Assembly (NCBI GenBank): GCA_002416505.1
Contig: DIAM01000020.1
Location: 189,638-253,637 of the forward strand
DNA length: 64,000 nucleotides
Reading direction: 5' to 3'
Source: Gammaproteobacteria bacterium UBA5078
GTDB lineage: Bacteria > Pseudomonadota > Gammaproteobacteria > Pseudomonadales > Pseudohongiellaceae
Positions 1 through 9,186 of the stretch are shown piece after piece. The position numbers and the translations under genes were made by a program. The number at the start of each line of letters is the position of its first letter. The first letter of the stretch is position 1. Under the pieces are notes generated by a model. The model was not told where the DNA came from. It did not search any database and saw nothing but the letters and a program-made list of their open reading frames with translations.

Positions 1-849
1 ATACCCATCGCCCATAGCCAGGACACCGCCGGCCCAATGGCGCGCAGCGTCACCGACCTCGCCCTCCTGCTCAACGCGATGGTGGGTGCCGATGCAGAGG
101 ACGACATCACTACCAATATGCGCACCCGTGAGCCACTCGATTACAGCGCATTTCTTCGCCTCGGCGCACTGCGTGGCAAACGCATAGGCGTGCAACGACA
201 GCTGTTTGGCAACGATGCGGCGCTAGACGCCTTGATGGAGGCGCAGCTGAGCGTGCTACGCGAGGCGGGTGCGGAGCTTGTGGATTTCGGGATCAATTCG
301 CGCAGCGGGTTCGGCGACGCCGAGACCACCGTTCTGTTATATGAATTCAAGAATGACTTGAACAATTATCTGTATCAGCGCGGCGGAGACATCCAATCCC
401 TCGCCGACCTGATCGCCTATAACGAGGCGAATGCAGAACAGGAAATGCCGGATTTCGCGCAAGAGCTCTTCGAGCAGGCGCAACAGACTACGGGGCTGGG
501 TGCCAGTGAGTACTTAGAGGCTTTGGGTTTCAGTAAGGCCTATAGCCAGTCGAGCATCAACGCACTATTAAAAGAGCTCAATCTGGACGCGATCATGGCG
601 CCTACCAACACCGTCGGCTGGCCCGTGAACCCAGGTGGGGATAACACCGAAAACTATATCGGCAGCTCCAGCCTAGCGGCGGTGTCCGGTTTCCCGAACA
701 TCACCGTCCCGGCGGGTTTTATCGATGGCTTCCCGATTGGCATCTCCTTCATGGGGCCCGCGTTCTCCGAACCTACTCTCATCGGCATCGCCTATGACTA
801 TGAGCAGAATCGCCAAGCACGCAAACCCCCACGACTCGCCACACCCTAG
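1..849 (+). CDS. Amidase signature family protein, C-terminal part (5' end outside window)
   Basis: The frame is open from base 1, so the gene begins upstream of the window. The first residues read IPIAHSQDTAGPMARSVTD, which matches the stretch holding the catalytic serine region of amidase-signature hydrolases. The rest is the usual C-terminal half, with an APTN motif and a late glycine-rich FPNITVPAGF segment. The family hydrolyses amide bonds with a Ser-Ser-Lys triad; the lysine and first serine would lie upstream and cannot be seen. The substrate cannot be predicted. It is convergent with the M20 peptidase gene, 11 nt away. Confidence 0.88.
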   Translation: MPIAHSQDTAGPMARSVTDLALLLNAMVGADAEDDITTNMRTREPLDYSAFLRLGALRGKRIGVQRQLFGNDAALDALMEAQLSVLREAGAELVDFGINSRSGFGDAETTVLLYEFKNDLNNYLYQRGGDIQSLADLIAYNEANAEQEMPDFAQELFEQAQQTTGLGASEYLEALGFSKAYSQSSINALLKELNLDAIMAPTNTVGWPVNPGGDNTENYIGSSSLAAVSGFPNITVPAGFIDGFPIGISFMGPAFSEPTLIGIAYDYEQNRQARKPPRLATP

Positions 850-860
850 GTGGGCGGCCT

Positions 861-2231
861 CTAGTTGTATACGACGTCGCGGACAATCGCCTGCATGTCG
901 CGGATGCCCTGACGGAAGGCCTCCACACTGATGCGCTCGTCATTGCCGTGCACACCGGTCTCCTCGCCCCCTAGGGTAATAATCGGATCGAAGCCGTAAC
1001 TCACGATGCCTTGGTCCCGCGTGAAGTGGCTATCGGTGAAGCCGGTGCTCACGGAGGGCATGACGCGGGAATTAGGGTAGAGCTCCTTGGTCACTCGCTC
1101 GATCGCCGTGAACAGGCGCGAGGTCGTAGTCGAGACAGCCGGTGTAAAGGCCATGATCACGCTGACCTCTACGCCTGCGGGCGCAATCAATTCGGTCAGC
1201 TCGGCGATGAACTGTTCGGAAGGCTTGTCCGGCAGGATACGGCAGTCTAACTCCGCCCACGCCTCCGGAGACACTACGTTGATCTTGGATGAAGCACTCA
1301 AGCGTGTCATCGAACAGGTATCGCGCGTTAGCGAGTGCAGGCCGGGGCTCGACTCCTGCAGCCTTGGCAAGAACGCGGGGTCTTGTATAGCCTGCGAGAT
1401 ATTGCCAAGCGCCGCTCCGAGCTCATCGTTGCGGCTCAGCGACAGTCCCTTGAAGTAGACGTCCACTGGTTCGATGATACGCGCTGGAAACGGGTTTGCG
1501 CGCATGATGGCGAGTGCATCGACGATGCGCGTCACCGAGCTCGTGGTGCGCGGCGAGGAGCCGTGACCGGGCACATCGACAGCAGTTAGACGCAGCCACA
1601 CGGGCACCTTCTGGGTGACCTCTACGCCGAATACGATTTGATCGCTGCCGCGCGCGCGCGCGCCAGAACCGCCCTCGTTCAAGAGCAAGCCCACGCCCTC
1701 GAAGATCTCTGGACGATTCTCGATCAACCAGCCCACCCCAAAGGCGCCACCGGCCTCTTCATCTGCGCTGGCGACGAAAATGACATCGCGGTTCAGTGGC
1801 CGACCCGAACGGTGTAGGCTGAGGAAGGCCGCCAGATGGGAGATGCCGGTGCCCTTCATGTCGCGCGCTCCACGACCCAAGATATAGCCATCGCGCAGTT
1901 CGCCGGACAGCGGATCGGTCGTCCAGTACTCGAGGTCGGCGGGCACCACGTCGGTGTGTTGCAGAAGCATCAGCGCGGGCTCATCACCACCCTCCAAACG
2001 CGCCCAGATATTGCCCCGTCCTGGGGCGCTCTCTGCCGATTCCCACGCAATTCCCTCCGCATCGAAGATCTTCGCATAGTAATCGACTGCGCGGGACTCG
2101 TTGCCCGGAGGGTTAATGGTATCGACTTGAATGAATTCGGAAAGCCAGGTTACAGCCTCGTCTTCGATGCTTTGCGCGTTGATTTGACTAGAGAAAACTA
2201 ATAATAAGAAAAGGGTGGAGAGAGTTCGCAT
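861..2231 (-). CDS. Secreted M20 family metallopeptidase
   Basis: This predicted 456-residue protein is a zinc carboxypeptidase/aminoacylase-type M20 hydrolase. It starts with a signal peptide (MRTLSTLFLLLVFSSQINAQ), so it probably acts in the periplasm. The M20 metal motifs are visible: LLQHTDVVPAD, GRGARDMKG and SADEEAGG, with a late HGNDERI histidine. The frame stays open further upstream to 2387, but that extension overlaps the neighbouring PepSY gene. The ATG at 2231 is chosen because the signal peptide begins there and GGAG lies upstream. A CG dinucleotide run at 1649-1663 lies inside the gene. The substrate is unknown; dipeptides or N-acyl amino acids are typical of the family. Confidence 0.9.
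   Translation of the reverse strand: MRTLSTLFLLLVFSSQINAQSIEDEAVTWLSEFIQVDTINPPGNESRAVDYYAKIFDAEGIAWESAESAPGRGNIWARLEGGDEPALMLLQHTDVVPADLEYWTTDPLSGELRDGYILGRGARDMKGTGISHLAAFLSLHRSGRPLNRDVIFVASADEEAGGAFGVGWLIENRPEIFEGVGLLLNEGGSGARARGSDQIVFGVEVTQKVPVWLRLTAVDVPGHGSSPRTTSSVTRIVDALAIMRANPFPARIIEPVDVYFKGLSLSRNDELGAALGNISQAIQDPAFLPRLQESSPGLHSLTRDTCSMTRLSASSKINVVSPEAWAELDCRILPDKPSEQFIAELTELIAPAGVEVSVIMAFTPAVSTTTSRLFTAIERVTKELYPNSRVMPSVSTGFTDSHFTRDQGIVSYGFDPIITLGGEETGVHGNDERISVEAFRQGIRDMQAIVRDVVYN
1649..1663. repeat. CG dinucleotide run inside the M20 peptidase gene
   Basis: There are seven and a half CG repeats in a row. They encode the Ala-Arg alternation near the middle of the M20 peptidase. This is a possible slippage site: loss or gain of one unit would shift the frame. 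Confidence 0.7.
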
Positions 2232-2365
2232 AGGGCTTGTTGCTCCTCGGATTGTGGGAGAGAAAGTGATAGTCCGAGAGTTTCCCATCGCAGGGCTAAA
2301 GTCAATACGCCAATTGAGTTTCACGCACAGTTTAGCCTTTCGCCATGTGAAATCCGCACAGCGCA

Positions 2366-3505
2366 TCATTGCAGCGCAGGGCTGCACTCGTTTTGCACAC
2401 GACGCAGATTCGCTCTGCGCTTATACCACCACATATAGGTTCCGCTTACGAAAAGAATGGCCGGCAATAGGCCCGCGATGAACACTAGAATGCGACCGAA
2501 GATCCCTAATCCGTCGCCATTGTGCAGCGGGAACATCCAGTCCAAGAAGATATTGCCTGCCGCGACATTCCTACCGTCGCGCACAGAGATGACCACTCCA
2601 GAGTATTGGTCCACATTGACTGTAGTCGTCGAATACTCATTCCACACTTCCTCTGGGTGACTGACAGTGACACGAAACACCGCGTTAGTGTCTGCTGGAA
2701 AGTAGATTCGTTGAATTCTCGCAAGTGGATATTGCGCCTGCGCACTCGCTGCGACTCGATCAACTGTGACCGACGGCAGTTCCTGTGATTGAGATTGAGA
2801 TTGAGATTGCGGTGCATTGTCTGGGTCGACGGGCAGAACACTAGCCACCACTCGCTCAAAGGGTTCGTGCCAAACTATTTCGATTCCCGTAATCCCTAAG
2901 ACGAGAAAAACAGGCAAGAAATAGACGCCGATCGTTTTGTGAAGATCATAGTTGGTGCGAAAGACGCCCTTTTTCGTGGTCATTGTTAAGGCCTTGCGCC
3001 ACACCCGCCCCCCACCACGAGGCCACCATATATAAAGGCCAGACAGGCAAAAGAAGACCATCGCAAAGCCCATCAGGCCGACTAACAATTCTCCGCGCTC
3101 ACCTCCCATAAGTGACATGTGTAAACGATACAGCCATGTTACTGGATACTCGCCCCACCCCCTAATCGCCAACACTTGCGCGCTACCGGGATCGATACTG
3201 ACCTCGAGCGGACCAACCCCTCCGTCACGTGCCGGAAAGCGAACGATATGAGGGGCGCCACCGTGGCGCCCCAATGCTATTCGAGTGGGCACGCTATCGT
3301 TGCCTACAGCCTCGGTGGCATTCGCTAGCGCAAGATCGAAGGAAGCGAGCTGCTCGGCATAGGGAAAATCAGCCGTTTCGGGGGCAATCAGCTCATCGAG
3401 CTCACGATCGAACACAATAAGACTGCCAGACACCCCAGTGACACTGAGCAATAAGCCTAAAAAGAGCCCGATATACTTGTGTGTAAGTACCCAAAAAGAA
3501 CGCAT
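2366..3505 (-). CDS. PepSY-associated transmembrane protein (iron-uptake type)
   Basis: This 379-residue membrane protein starts SFWVLTHKYIGLFLGLLLSVTG, the typical first helix of the PepSY_TM family. It has further helices around residues 140-160 (LLVGLMGFAMVFFCLSGLYIWW) and 190-210, and a last one near residue 350 (ILVFIAGLLPAILFVSGTYMWW). Many members sit beside TonB-dependent siderophore receptors and are thought to reduce or release iron from siderophores at the inner membrane. Here the gene lies 26 nt downstream of such a receptor on the same strand, so it is probably co-transcribed from the Fur-box promoter at 5728-5756. A low-complexity QSQSQSQSQ stretch is encoded by a hexamer repeat. 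It has no close relation to the M20 gene downstream. Confidence 0.9.
   Translation of the reverse strand: MRSFWVLTHKYIGLFLGLLLSVTGVSGSLIVFDRELDELIAPETADFPYAEQLASFDLALANATEAVGNDSVPTRIALGRHGGAPHIVRFPARDGGVGPLEVSIDPGSAQVLAIRGWGEYPVTWLYRLHMSLMGGERGELLVGLMGFAMVFFCLSGLYIWWPRGGGRVWRKALTMTTKKGVFRTNYDLHKTIGVYFLPVFLVLGITGIEIVWHEPFERVVASVLPVDPDNAPQSQSQSQSQELPSVTVDRVAASAQAQYPLARIQRIYFPADTNAVFRVTVSHPEEVWNEYSTTTVNVDQYSGVVISVRDGRNVAAGNIFLDWMFPLHNGDGLGIFGRILVFIAGLLPAILFVSGTYMWWYKRRANLRRVQNECSPALQ
2785..2809. repeat. Hexamer microsatellite in the PepSY gene
   Basis: About four copies of the hexamer GATTGA (+ strand) encode alternating Gln-Ser in the periplasmic part of the PepSY protein. As the unit is six bases, copy-number changes would lengthen or shorten the linker without a frameshift. 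Confidence 0.8.
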
Positions 3506-3531
3506 AACCCCAACCTTCCCAATTCGCTTAG

Positions 3532-5658
3532 TTAGAATTGCAACGAATATGAGAGACTTGCGCTACGGCCGATCCCTTTGAAATTACGATCGTCGCTGCC
3601 CAGAGTTTGTGAGTAGTAGGTGTAATAGTCCTCATTACCTAGGTTCTGTATCCCCAAGCGAAGAGCACCTGCACCCAGCGCAAATTCGCCATAGAGATCT
3701 ACTGTGGCATAGCCGTCGAAATGAACTGTAGTAACACCTGCCTTGTTCTTGAAGGATCGGTCCTGCAAGACGCTAAACTGCAAACGCGTATTGAACACAG
3801 GGGACCAGACTCGCTCCCAACTTAGATTGGCGCGATCAGGCGACATATTGGCTCCACCAAGATCAGTATCTACATCCCCATCGGCGTCTGAGTCATACTC
3901 GCCCTGCGTTACTGCGTAGCGTAGATCTAGCGTGTCCCTATCGTTTAGCAACCATTGCCCTCTCAATTCAAAACCATCAACCTCTGTGCGCTCTCGCTGC
4001 ACACTGTAGATTCCGTCAGCGCCTACTTGGAGCCGCTGCCCGAAATTAGAGTCCGAAGTGTAGTAACTTAATTGCGCGTTGAAACTCTGGGCGCGGTATT
4101 CTAAGCCCAACTCTTGATTCTCAGTGATTATAGGTTCCAAATTGAGAAAACTTTCGACGTTCTGGCCTGGCTGATTTATCCCGCGTAATACGCGTCCGAC
4201 ATCGGGCATTGAGAACCCTTCAGAAACATTAGCGAACAATCTCCACTGATCGTTGATTGCGTAAGTACCACCAACATTGAAAAGTGTATCGGAGAATTCG
4301 GGCTCACCACCTTGTACGAATTGTCCGCCGTTATAGGAGTAAAGAGTTGTGAAGTCATCCACCTTGAGAGAAGACTCCTCAACACGTACCCCGCTACTGA
4401 GTGTGAGATTGTCGATCCCTGTATAATCAAGCTGTGCGAACAGCGCTAGGTTCTCGTAATTAGTCTCTGGCACCCAATGCCGGCCTGTTAATACTAACGC
4501 TTGATAGGTCTCATCCTTCAGAAAATCTGCGCCATAAACTATGCTTACCGGCAACTGCGCAATGCTATCTTTGATAAGAGTCAACTTGACGCCTTGTTTG
4601 TTGGAGTTATTCTGCGACTGGTCAAATACGGCATTCCCAAACTCAGGGTCCGAGAACGTGGCAAATGTGCCACCTCCGAAGGTACCTGCAAAGGACTGAT
4701 CGAACACTTGAATCCTAAGGTCATGCCCGAGAAATTCTTCCTTGCTGTACACAAAGCTTACCATTGTCATTTCATTGCTTACTGCTTCACCCAACACTTT
4801 GCCTTTAGCCGCAGTGGTAGGCGAGCCATTAGCATAGTCACCGTTCACGGACACCCAATCATTGTTGCCGCGAAGTGTGTAGTCGTTAACACTGAGCTCT
4901 ATGCGTTGTCCGCTCCCCCAGTCATAGCCCATCTTCAGGAACAGATTCGTCGTATCAGAGTCCATTGTGTCGCCCTGCGCATTGTCGAACCCTACCAAGG
5001 TGCCATTGGCATCATAATTCACACCAGAACTACGATAGGCAACGCTGGTCAACAGATCGAAATTTCCGGTACGGCCAGATAGACTATAGTTCGCGCCATA
5101 ACCAAGACTATCGCGAAGATCTTCCTCCTGTGCCAATGACTCCACTCTGATGCTTTGCTGCCAAGACTCTGTCGGTCGGCGCGTGATGAGATTGATGATA
5201 CCGCCCGAGGCACCCATACCATGGATCGCATTGGCGCCATGAATGACTTCGACACGCTCCAGCATCAACGGGTCAATCGTGTGACCGTCACGCGAACCGT
5301 CACGCAACGGGTTGGACTGAGGAACGCCATCCACCATGTATAGAGGGTCGCGGCCACGCAGGCTCTCGCCATAACCGGTCATTTTTTGGCGGCTGGGCGA
5401 GAAGCTTGGGATCATATTGCCGAGTATCGTGGACATGTCATTGTTCACGCTAATCTGTTGACGCAGATCCTCCTGCCCGATGAGAGTGACCGTGTTGGGA
5501 ATCTGACTAAGGGGTTTTGCCGAGCGATTTGCAGTCACAATAATCTCTTCGAAATCATTCCCTGCGGTGCTTTCCTGCGCAATACTCAACGGCGAGAACA
5601 ATGCCCCAAGAATGCAACAATAGAGGGTTTTGAGTCGGAGTGGAGTCGAGGTAGGCAT
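3532..5658 (-). CDS. TonB-dependent outer-membrane siderophore receptor
   Basis: This 708-residue receptor has a signal peptide (about residues 1-27, ending LSIAQ). A TonB box-like EEIIVTANR follows, then a plug domain (LRGRDPLYMVDGVPQSNPLRDG; ERVEVIHGANAIHGMGASGGIINLITRRP) and a 22-strand barrel ending SLSYSLQF with the usual C-terminal Phe. It binds a metal chelate at the cell surface and imports it using TonB energy. The downstream PepSY gene and the Fur box upstream point to ferric siderophore as the substrate, though the exact ligand cannot be read. It is the first gene of the two-gene unit. Confidence 0.93.
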   Translation of the reverse strand: MPTSTPLRLKTLYCCILGALFSPLSIAQESTAGNDFEEIIVTANRSAKPLSQIPNTVTLIGQEDLRQQISVNNDMSTILGNMIPSFSPSRQKMTGYGESLRGRDPLYMVDGVPQSNPLRDGSRDGHTIDPLMLERVEVIHGANAIHGMGASGGIINLITRRPTESWQQSIRVESLAQEEDLRDSLGYGANYSLSGRTGNFDLLTSVAYRSSGVNYDANGTLVGFDNAQGDTMDSDTTNLFLKMGYDWGSGQRIELSVNDYTLRGNNDWVSVNGDYANGSPTTAAKGKVLGEAVSNEMTMVSFVYSKEEFLGHDLRIQVFDQSFAGTFGGGTFATFSDPEFGNAVFDQSQNNSNKQGVKLTLIKDSIAQLPVSIVYGADFLKDETYQALVLTGRHWVPETNYENLALFAQLDYTGIDNLTLSSGVRVEESSLKVDDFTTLYSYNGGQFVQGGEPEFSDTLFNVGGTYAINDQWRLFANVSEGFSMPDVGRVLRGINQPGQNVESFLNLEPIITENQELGLEYRAQSFNAQLSYYTSDSNFGQRLQVGADGIYSVQRERTEVDGFELRGQWLLNDRDTLDLRYAVTQGEYDSDADGDVDTDLGGANMSPDRANLSWERVWSPVFNTRLQFSVLQDRSFKNKAGVTTVHFDGYATVDLYGEFALGAGALRLGIQNLGNEDYYTYYSQTLGSDDRNFKGIGRSASLSYSLQF

Positions 5659-5727
5659 GCTTAAAATCCTTATAAAGTGGCGGCTTCAGGTCACACGTGC
5701 AGGGCACACGCAACCAACGGGAACGCA

Positions 5728-5756
5728 ACTATAATAAGAACGATTCGCATTTGCAA
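5728..5756 (-). promoter_or_regulatory. Fur-box promoter of the TonB receptor operon
   Basis: Read on the minus strand, TTGCAA (5751-5756) and TATAGT (5728-5733) are separated by exactly 17 nt, a good sigma-70 promoter. The spacer with its edges reads AATGCGAATCGTTCTTATT (5733-5751), which resembles the Fur consensus built from NATWAT hexamers; I count 11 matches of 17 in one alignment. A Fur dimer bound here would block RNA polymerase. The inferred transcription start is near 5721, about 63 nt before the receptor ATG. Confidence 0.75.
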
Positions 5757-5787
5757 CAAGTTAAAACATAAACCCTTACCGAAGGCT

Positions 5788-6687
5788 CTAGCGTGCAGCG
5801 CCCCGCTCTGCTTCAACTCTCGCCTCAATAGAGGCGCGGCGTTCGGCAATCAACTCTTGCCAAGGCTGCTGCCCTAGAAGCGGGTGGGGCCGTGCCTGAA
5901 CACGCATGAGCTGTTCAATGCCCTCAAATGCTACTTCGATATGCCCCGTGAGATAGATGTCGGGATTTAGTTTCGCGAGATTATCGAAGCCAAAGCGCGT
6001 CTGCTCGACAAGATCTGGGAAGCGTGGATTGTTCAGCAGCCTCACCCCATCGTTCGGCCCATTGCAGCCGAAGATCGTCACCACAAGTTCTTCGCCACCG
6101 TCCTGCGTATTGGTCGTCCAAGTGGTACAACCCGGAGTGTGGCCTGGCGCCCAAGTTGCAGTGAGGGTCGTTCCTCCCAGCGTGACTCGCTCGCCATCTT
6201 GAATGCGGCGATCTACCCGCACAGGCTCCCAGCCCTCGAATCCCAATGGAGAAAGATCTTGTCCAGCCTCCATGGCATCCGCGTCGGCGTCCATCACCAG
6301 CACCTGCGCCCCTGTCATCCGCTGCATCACGGCATGGCCTTGGATGTGATCGAAATGGGCATGGCTAGCCAAGAGATATTTAATATCCTCCATACGAAAT
6401 CCAAGCGCCTCGACATTGTGACGAATCTGCGTGCCCATCTTGGCAACACCAGTATCTATCAAGAAATGACCTTCTGGTGTAGCGATCAGATAGGAGGCGA
6501 GATCACTCGCACCTACATAGTAGATATTGCCAGCGACGCGAAAACCCTCCACAGCCTCGGCACGATGCTCATGAAAACCAGCACTGGATGCGACTTTCTG
6601 CGCCATGGTCATCGACTCGAAGCGACCGGGCTGAGCGACGGCGCTAAGACTCACGACAAGGGGGAAAAGGGCGAGAATTTTTTTCAT
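5788..6687 (-). CDS. Subclass B3-like metallo-beta-lactamase fold hydrolase
   Basis: This 299-residue secreted protein has a signal peptide (MKKILALFPLVVSLSAVAQ). The B3 zinc ligands are present: HAHFDH at residues 109-114 (His109, His111, Asp113, His114), His183 in PGHTPGCTTW and His249 in YLTGHIEV. Subclass B3 enzymes hydrolyse beta-lactams, but environmental members may act on other amides or lactones, so resistance is not shown by the sequence. The frame extends to 6711, but the ATG at 6687 places the signal peptide at the N terminus. It lies 49 nt downstream of two same-strand secreted proteins and may share their transcript. Confidence 0.88.
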   Translation of the reverse strand: MKKILALFPLVVSLSAVAQPGRFESMTMAQKVASSAGFHEHRAEAVEGFRVAGNIYYVGASDLASYLIATPEGHFLIDTGVAKMGTQIRHNVEALGFRMEDIKYLLASHAHFDHIQGHAVMQRMTGAQVLVMDADADAMEAGQDLSPLGFEGWEPVRVDRRIQDGERVTLGGTTLTATWAPGHTPGCTTWTTNTQDGGEELVVTIFGCNGPNDGVRLLNNPRFPDLVEQTRFGFDNLAKLNPDIYLTGHIEVAFEGIEQLMRVQARPHPLLGQQPWQELIAERRASIEARVEAERGAAR

Positions 6688-6736
6688 TATTAGCATCTCA
6701 CTAAAACTCAACCAGAAAGGCGCTCCTACAATCAGT

Positions 6737-7540
6737 TTACTCCACCGAAGGCTTACGGTACTGGCCGTAGAGGAGCTCTTCGACGAACTCGACGCACTTG
6801 AATTCTAACATCATCGCATTGGGCTCTATGCGGCGGTACAAGGGCATGCTAATTGTCCAAGGCTCTTCGAACACATCGGGGTCCGTAATGGTCGCCTCGT
6901 ATTGAATGTGATTTGGCCCCATCAACGTATAGCGTTCCTCAACTGACATCTTCCAACTATGCCAATTTCCGGATTGATCGAACCAAGTATCGGGCATCTG
7001 TCCTGTGACTGTGATGACCAGCGTATCGCCTTCCCAACGACCGATATTATGTCCCATCCAGCTATCGACCTGTGACTCGAAGTCCGGTTTGTCCATATAG
7101 ACGATGCGATCCGCGCCGGCAAACTGATAGCTAATCAATGTAGTGTCCGGTGCTTGAAAGATTTGGAACGGATACGGGATATAGTTTGCACGTGGCACGC
7201 CAGGCAGCTTGCAAGCCACTAGTGGGTCGCGCTGCAACCAGTTTTCTTGGTTCTCGAGTTTTTGCTGCAATGCCTCGGGCTTGTAGGGAATCTTGCCACC
7301 TTCTACTACCCCCATACCGCCGGGAAAGGCTGCCAAGGCACCCATCTCAACAACTGGGCCAGGCCGCGCCGCGTGGGTCTCGAGGTCCAAGTGCGCAGTC
7401 CCTAGGGCTTGCCAGATGCCGTTGAAATCCGGTTTACCGTCGGGAGTGCGCGGAATATCGCCCTGCGCGAACGCAGGCAATGCGACCATCGAGCAAGCCA
7501 AACCGGCAGCCATCACTACATTCTTTAAAATCGCTTTCAT
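6737..7540 (-). CDS. Secreted protein of unknown function, GxPDxxGxW family (first paralogue)
   Basis: This 267-residue protein has a signal peptide (cleavage near PAFAQ, residue 26). The mature N terminus reads IPRTPDGKPDFNGIWQ. A second conserved motif, RWEGDTLVITVTG, and a C-terminal segment with a Cys (FKCVEF) follow. The same layout occurs in the next gene, so the two are diverged paralogues. No catalytic motif or lipobox is recognised, and no function can be assigned. AAGGGAAG before the ATG is a good ribosome binding site. Such proteins are frequent and often duplicated in marine gammaproteobacteria. Confidence 0.8.
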   Translation of the reverse strand: MKAILKNVVMAAGLACSMVALPAFAQGDIPRTPDGKPDFNGIWQALGTAHLDLETHAARPGPVVEMGALAAFPGGMGVVEGGKIPYKPEALQQKLENQENWLQRDPLVACKLPGVPRANYIPYPFQIFQAPDTTLISYQFAGADRIVYMDKPDFESQVDSWMGHNIGRWEGDTLVITVTGQMPDTWFDQSGNWHSWKMSVEERYTLMGPNHIQYEATITDPDVFEEPWTISMPLYRRIEPNAMMLEFKCVEFVEELLYGQYRKPSVE

Positions 7541-7560
7541 TGACTTCCCTTCTTATTTTT

Positions 7561-8568
7561 TTAGTTGCCGGACGCATCGATATAGGTGCCATCTTCAATG
7601 CGCTGACCGCGCAGAATATTCACCATGCCGTAGTTACCTTCGTGACAGGCGTATTCATATAGTTCTTCTTCCATCTTGTGCATGGGCACCTCGACGGTGA
7701 AGGGCGCCTCGAAGGCCTTTAAGTCATTCACTGTGAAGGTATAGTTTACTTGATCATCGGATACGCGGGTAAAGCGCTCAATCAAGTGCATATCCGAAGA
7801 GACTCCGGTACCGCGGAAGCTCTGAGTCTTGCCGGTGAAGTTAGTAGTCTCTACAACCAGAGTATCGCCTTCCCAATGACCGCGAGAATCGCCTGTCCAT
7901 TGCTCGACGTCTGCGGGCAAGCGCGAGCGACCGTCAATCGGAACAATACGTGCCTCATGAATCATTTCGTTGAAGATCACCACATGATCTTTGTTTTGGA
8001 ACAGCTGCACATTATTGTTGTACATGCTGGGCATGAACGGCGGAACGGAGTTAAAGCCCATCAGACAACGCTCGGAAAGCCCGCGTTGCTCGGGATGATC
8101 CTTGCCGATACCGCCAACGGTAAACCGCACAGGCAGCTCGCCCTGTATATCGGGCCCGAGACCGCCGAAGGCAACAGGCGCCCCTGCGACACGCTTGGGC
8201 ATACGACCATTAGGAGGATCGATCAACAATGAAGTACGCGTGTTCTCCTCGATAGGCACGCCTTCGATCCAGAACTGGTTATAGCCACCCACGCCGCCTT
8301 GATCGGAATTGCCGTCGCTGCGCGCTATTTCTGCCAATGCCTCTTCGCGGATCATGGCGACTTGATCGGCCGTTAGATACTCTTGATCCGCGTATTTCGC
8401 GGGGCGCTCTAGGGGGGTGTTAGTACTGAAATTCCACACGCCGCGCAGGTCGGGCTGACCCCATTCGTTGCGCGGTGCGATGTAATTAGAATCCGCACCA
8501 AATGTCTGGGCGGTCAGGGTAGCGGCAACAGTCATAGAGACTGCGAGTGTTATGAGACGACTATTCAC
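7561..8568 (-). CDS. Secreted protein of unknown function, GxPDLxGxW family (second paralogue)
   Basis: This 335-residue protein has a signal peptide (MNSRLITLAVSMTVAATLTAQTFG). The mature N terminus holds EWGQPDLRGVWNFST, with HWEGDTLVVETTNF later and a C-terminal EYACHEGNYGM. The motifs align with the downstream paralogue, although this protein has about 70 more residues in the middle. The start is GTG at 8568: an ATG five bases upstream runs into a stop at once, and GGAGGAG lies six bases before the GTG. It is first in a likely three-gene unit with the paralogue and the B3 hydrolase. The function is unknown. Confidence 0.8.
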   Translation of the reverse strand: MNSRLITLAVSMTVAATLTAQTFGADSNYIAPRNEWGQPDLRGVWNFSTNTPLERPAKYADQEYLTADQVAMIREEALAEIARSDGNSDQGGVGGYNQFWIEGVPIEENTRTSLLIDPPNGRMPKRVAGAPVAFGGLGPDIQGELPVRFTVGGIGKDHPEQRGLSERCLMGFNSVPPFMPSMYNNNVQLFQNKDHVVIFNEMIHEARIVPIDGRSRLPADVEQWTGDSRGHWEGDTLVVETTNFTGKTQSFRGTGVSSDMHLIERFTRVSDDQVNYTFTVNDLKAFEAPFTVEVPMHKMEEELYEYACHEGNYGMVNILRGQRIEDGTYIDASGN

Positions 8569-8917
8569 GTCATGCTCCTCCGGAGGGTATCAATCAGGTT
8601 GATTATGAATATTTTTTAAATGAATGATTTTTCCGAAAACTTCCTGTTTTTCACGGAATTACAAGAAGAGTAATCTAGGGCTTTTCAATATTCAATGTTT
8701 ATAGGGGGAATTGCGACGGGTGACCGAATCTCGAGGACTGCGTCCTCAACAGGCCACCAAAATACCCGCGCTTGGTTGGACAGCATTGTTTCGAAGATGG
8801 GGCGCACTACATGGTAGGGGGTGTTTCGATGACAGACCCTGAGCCGCCTGACCGATGAATTGGACCTGCCTTCTGGACGCCCCCGCTATCCATGGCGGTC
8901 GGACCGTGGCGAAGACC
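8569..8917. other. Non-coding stretch without a supported gene
   Basis: Bases 8590-8720 are AT-rich and probably hold the promoter of the secreted-protein genes, but no convincing hexamer pair is visible. A small inverted repeat (ATCAA, five bases, TTGAT, 8589-8603) lies just before their ribosome binding site. From 8720 to 8917 I see no gene, RNA or repeat. Confidence 0.5.
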
Positions 8918-8947
8918 AAAAAAAAGGCACCCAATGGGTGCCTTTTT
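8918..8947 (-). terminator. Rho-independent terminator after tRNA-Thr
   Basis: A GGCACCC/GGGTGCC stem with a three-base loop (AAT) is extended by A-T pairs. On the minus strand it is followed by a run of T residues (complement of 8918-8925). It begins seven bases beyond the tRNA 3' end, and the T-run on both sides could let it work in either direction. Confidence 0.85.
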
Positions 8948-8953
8948 AGTATT

Positions 8954-9031
<78 letters not shown>

Positions 9032-9041
9032 ATAGAACGTC

Positions 9042-9070
9042 TATATCGTTCAGGGCGCGCATACTACCAA
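9042..9070 (-). promoter_or_regulatory. Putative promoter of tRNA-Thr
   Basis: On the minus strand TTGGTA (9065-9070) and GATATA (9042-9047) are 17 nt apart. Transcription would start about five bases before the tRNA. The hexamers are imperfect, so this is tentative. Confidence 0.4.
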
Positions 9071-9186
9071 TCCTTCTTTGTTTGAGCAACGATTTTTTAC
9101 ACCCGATTACATTGATCGCCTCCACGATATGCGCTAGCTTAGATGTCATTACATTCAACCCCACCCCATTCAGGCGCAAAGCAGCA

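Noticed and set aside
5788..6687. Antibiotic-resistance call for the B3-like protein
   Set aside because: The zinc ligands fit, but environmental members often have other substrates and nothing nearby supports a resistance role.
8746..8934. Open frame of 62 codons on the - strand
   Set aside because: It has no family match and no ribosome binding site, and its start codons lie in the terminator next to the tRNA.
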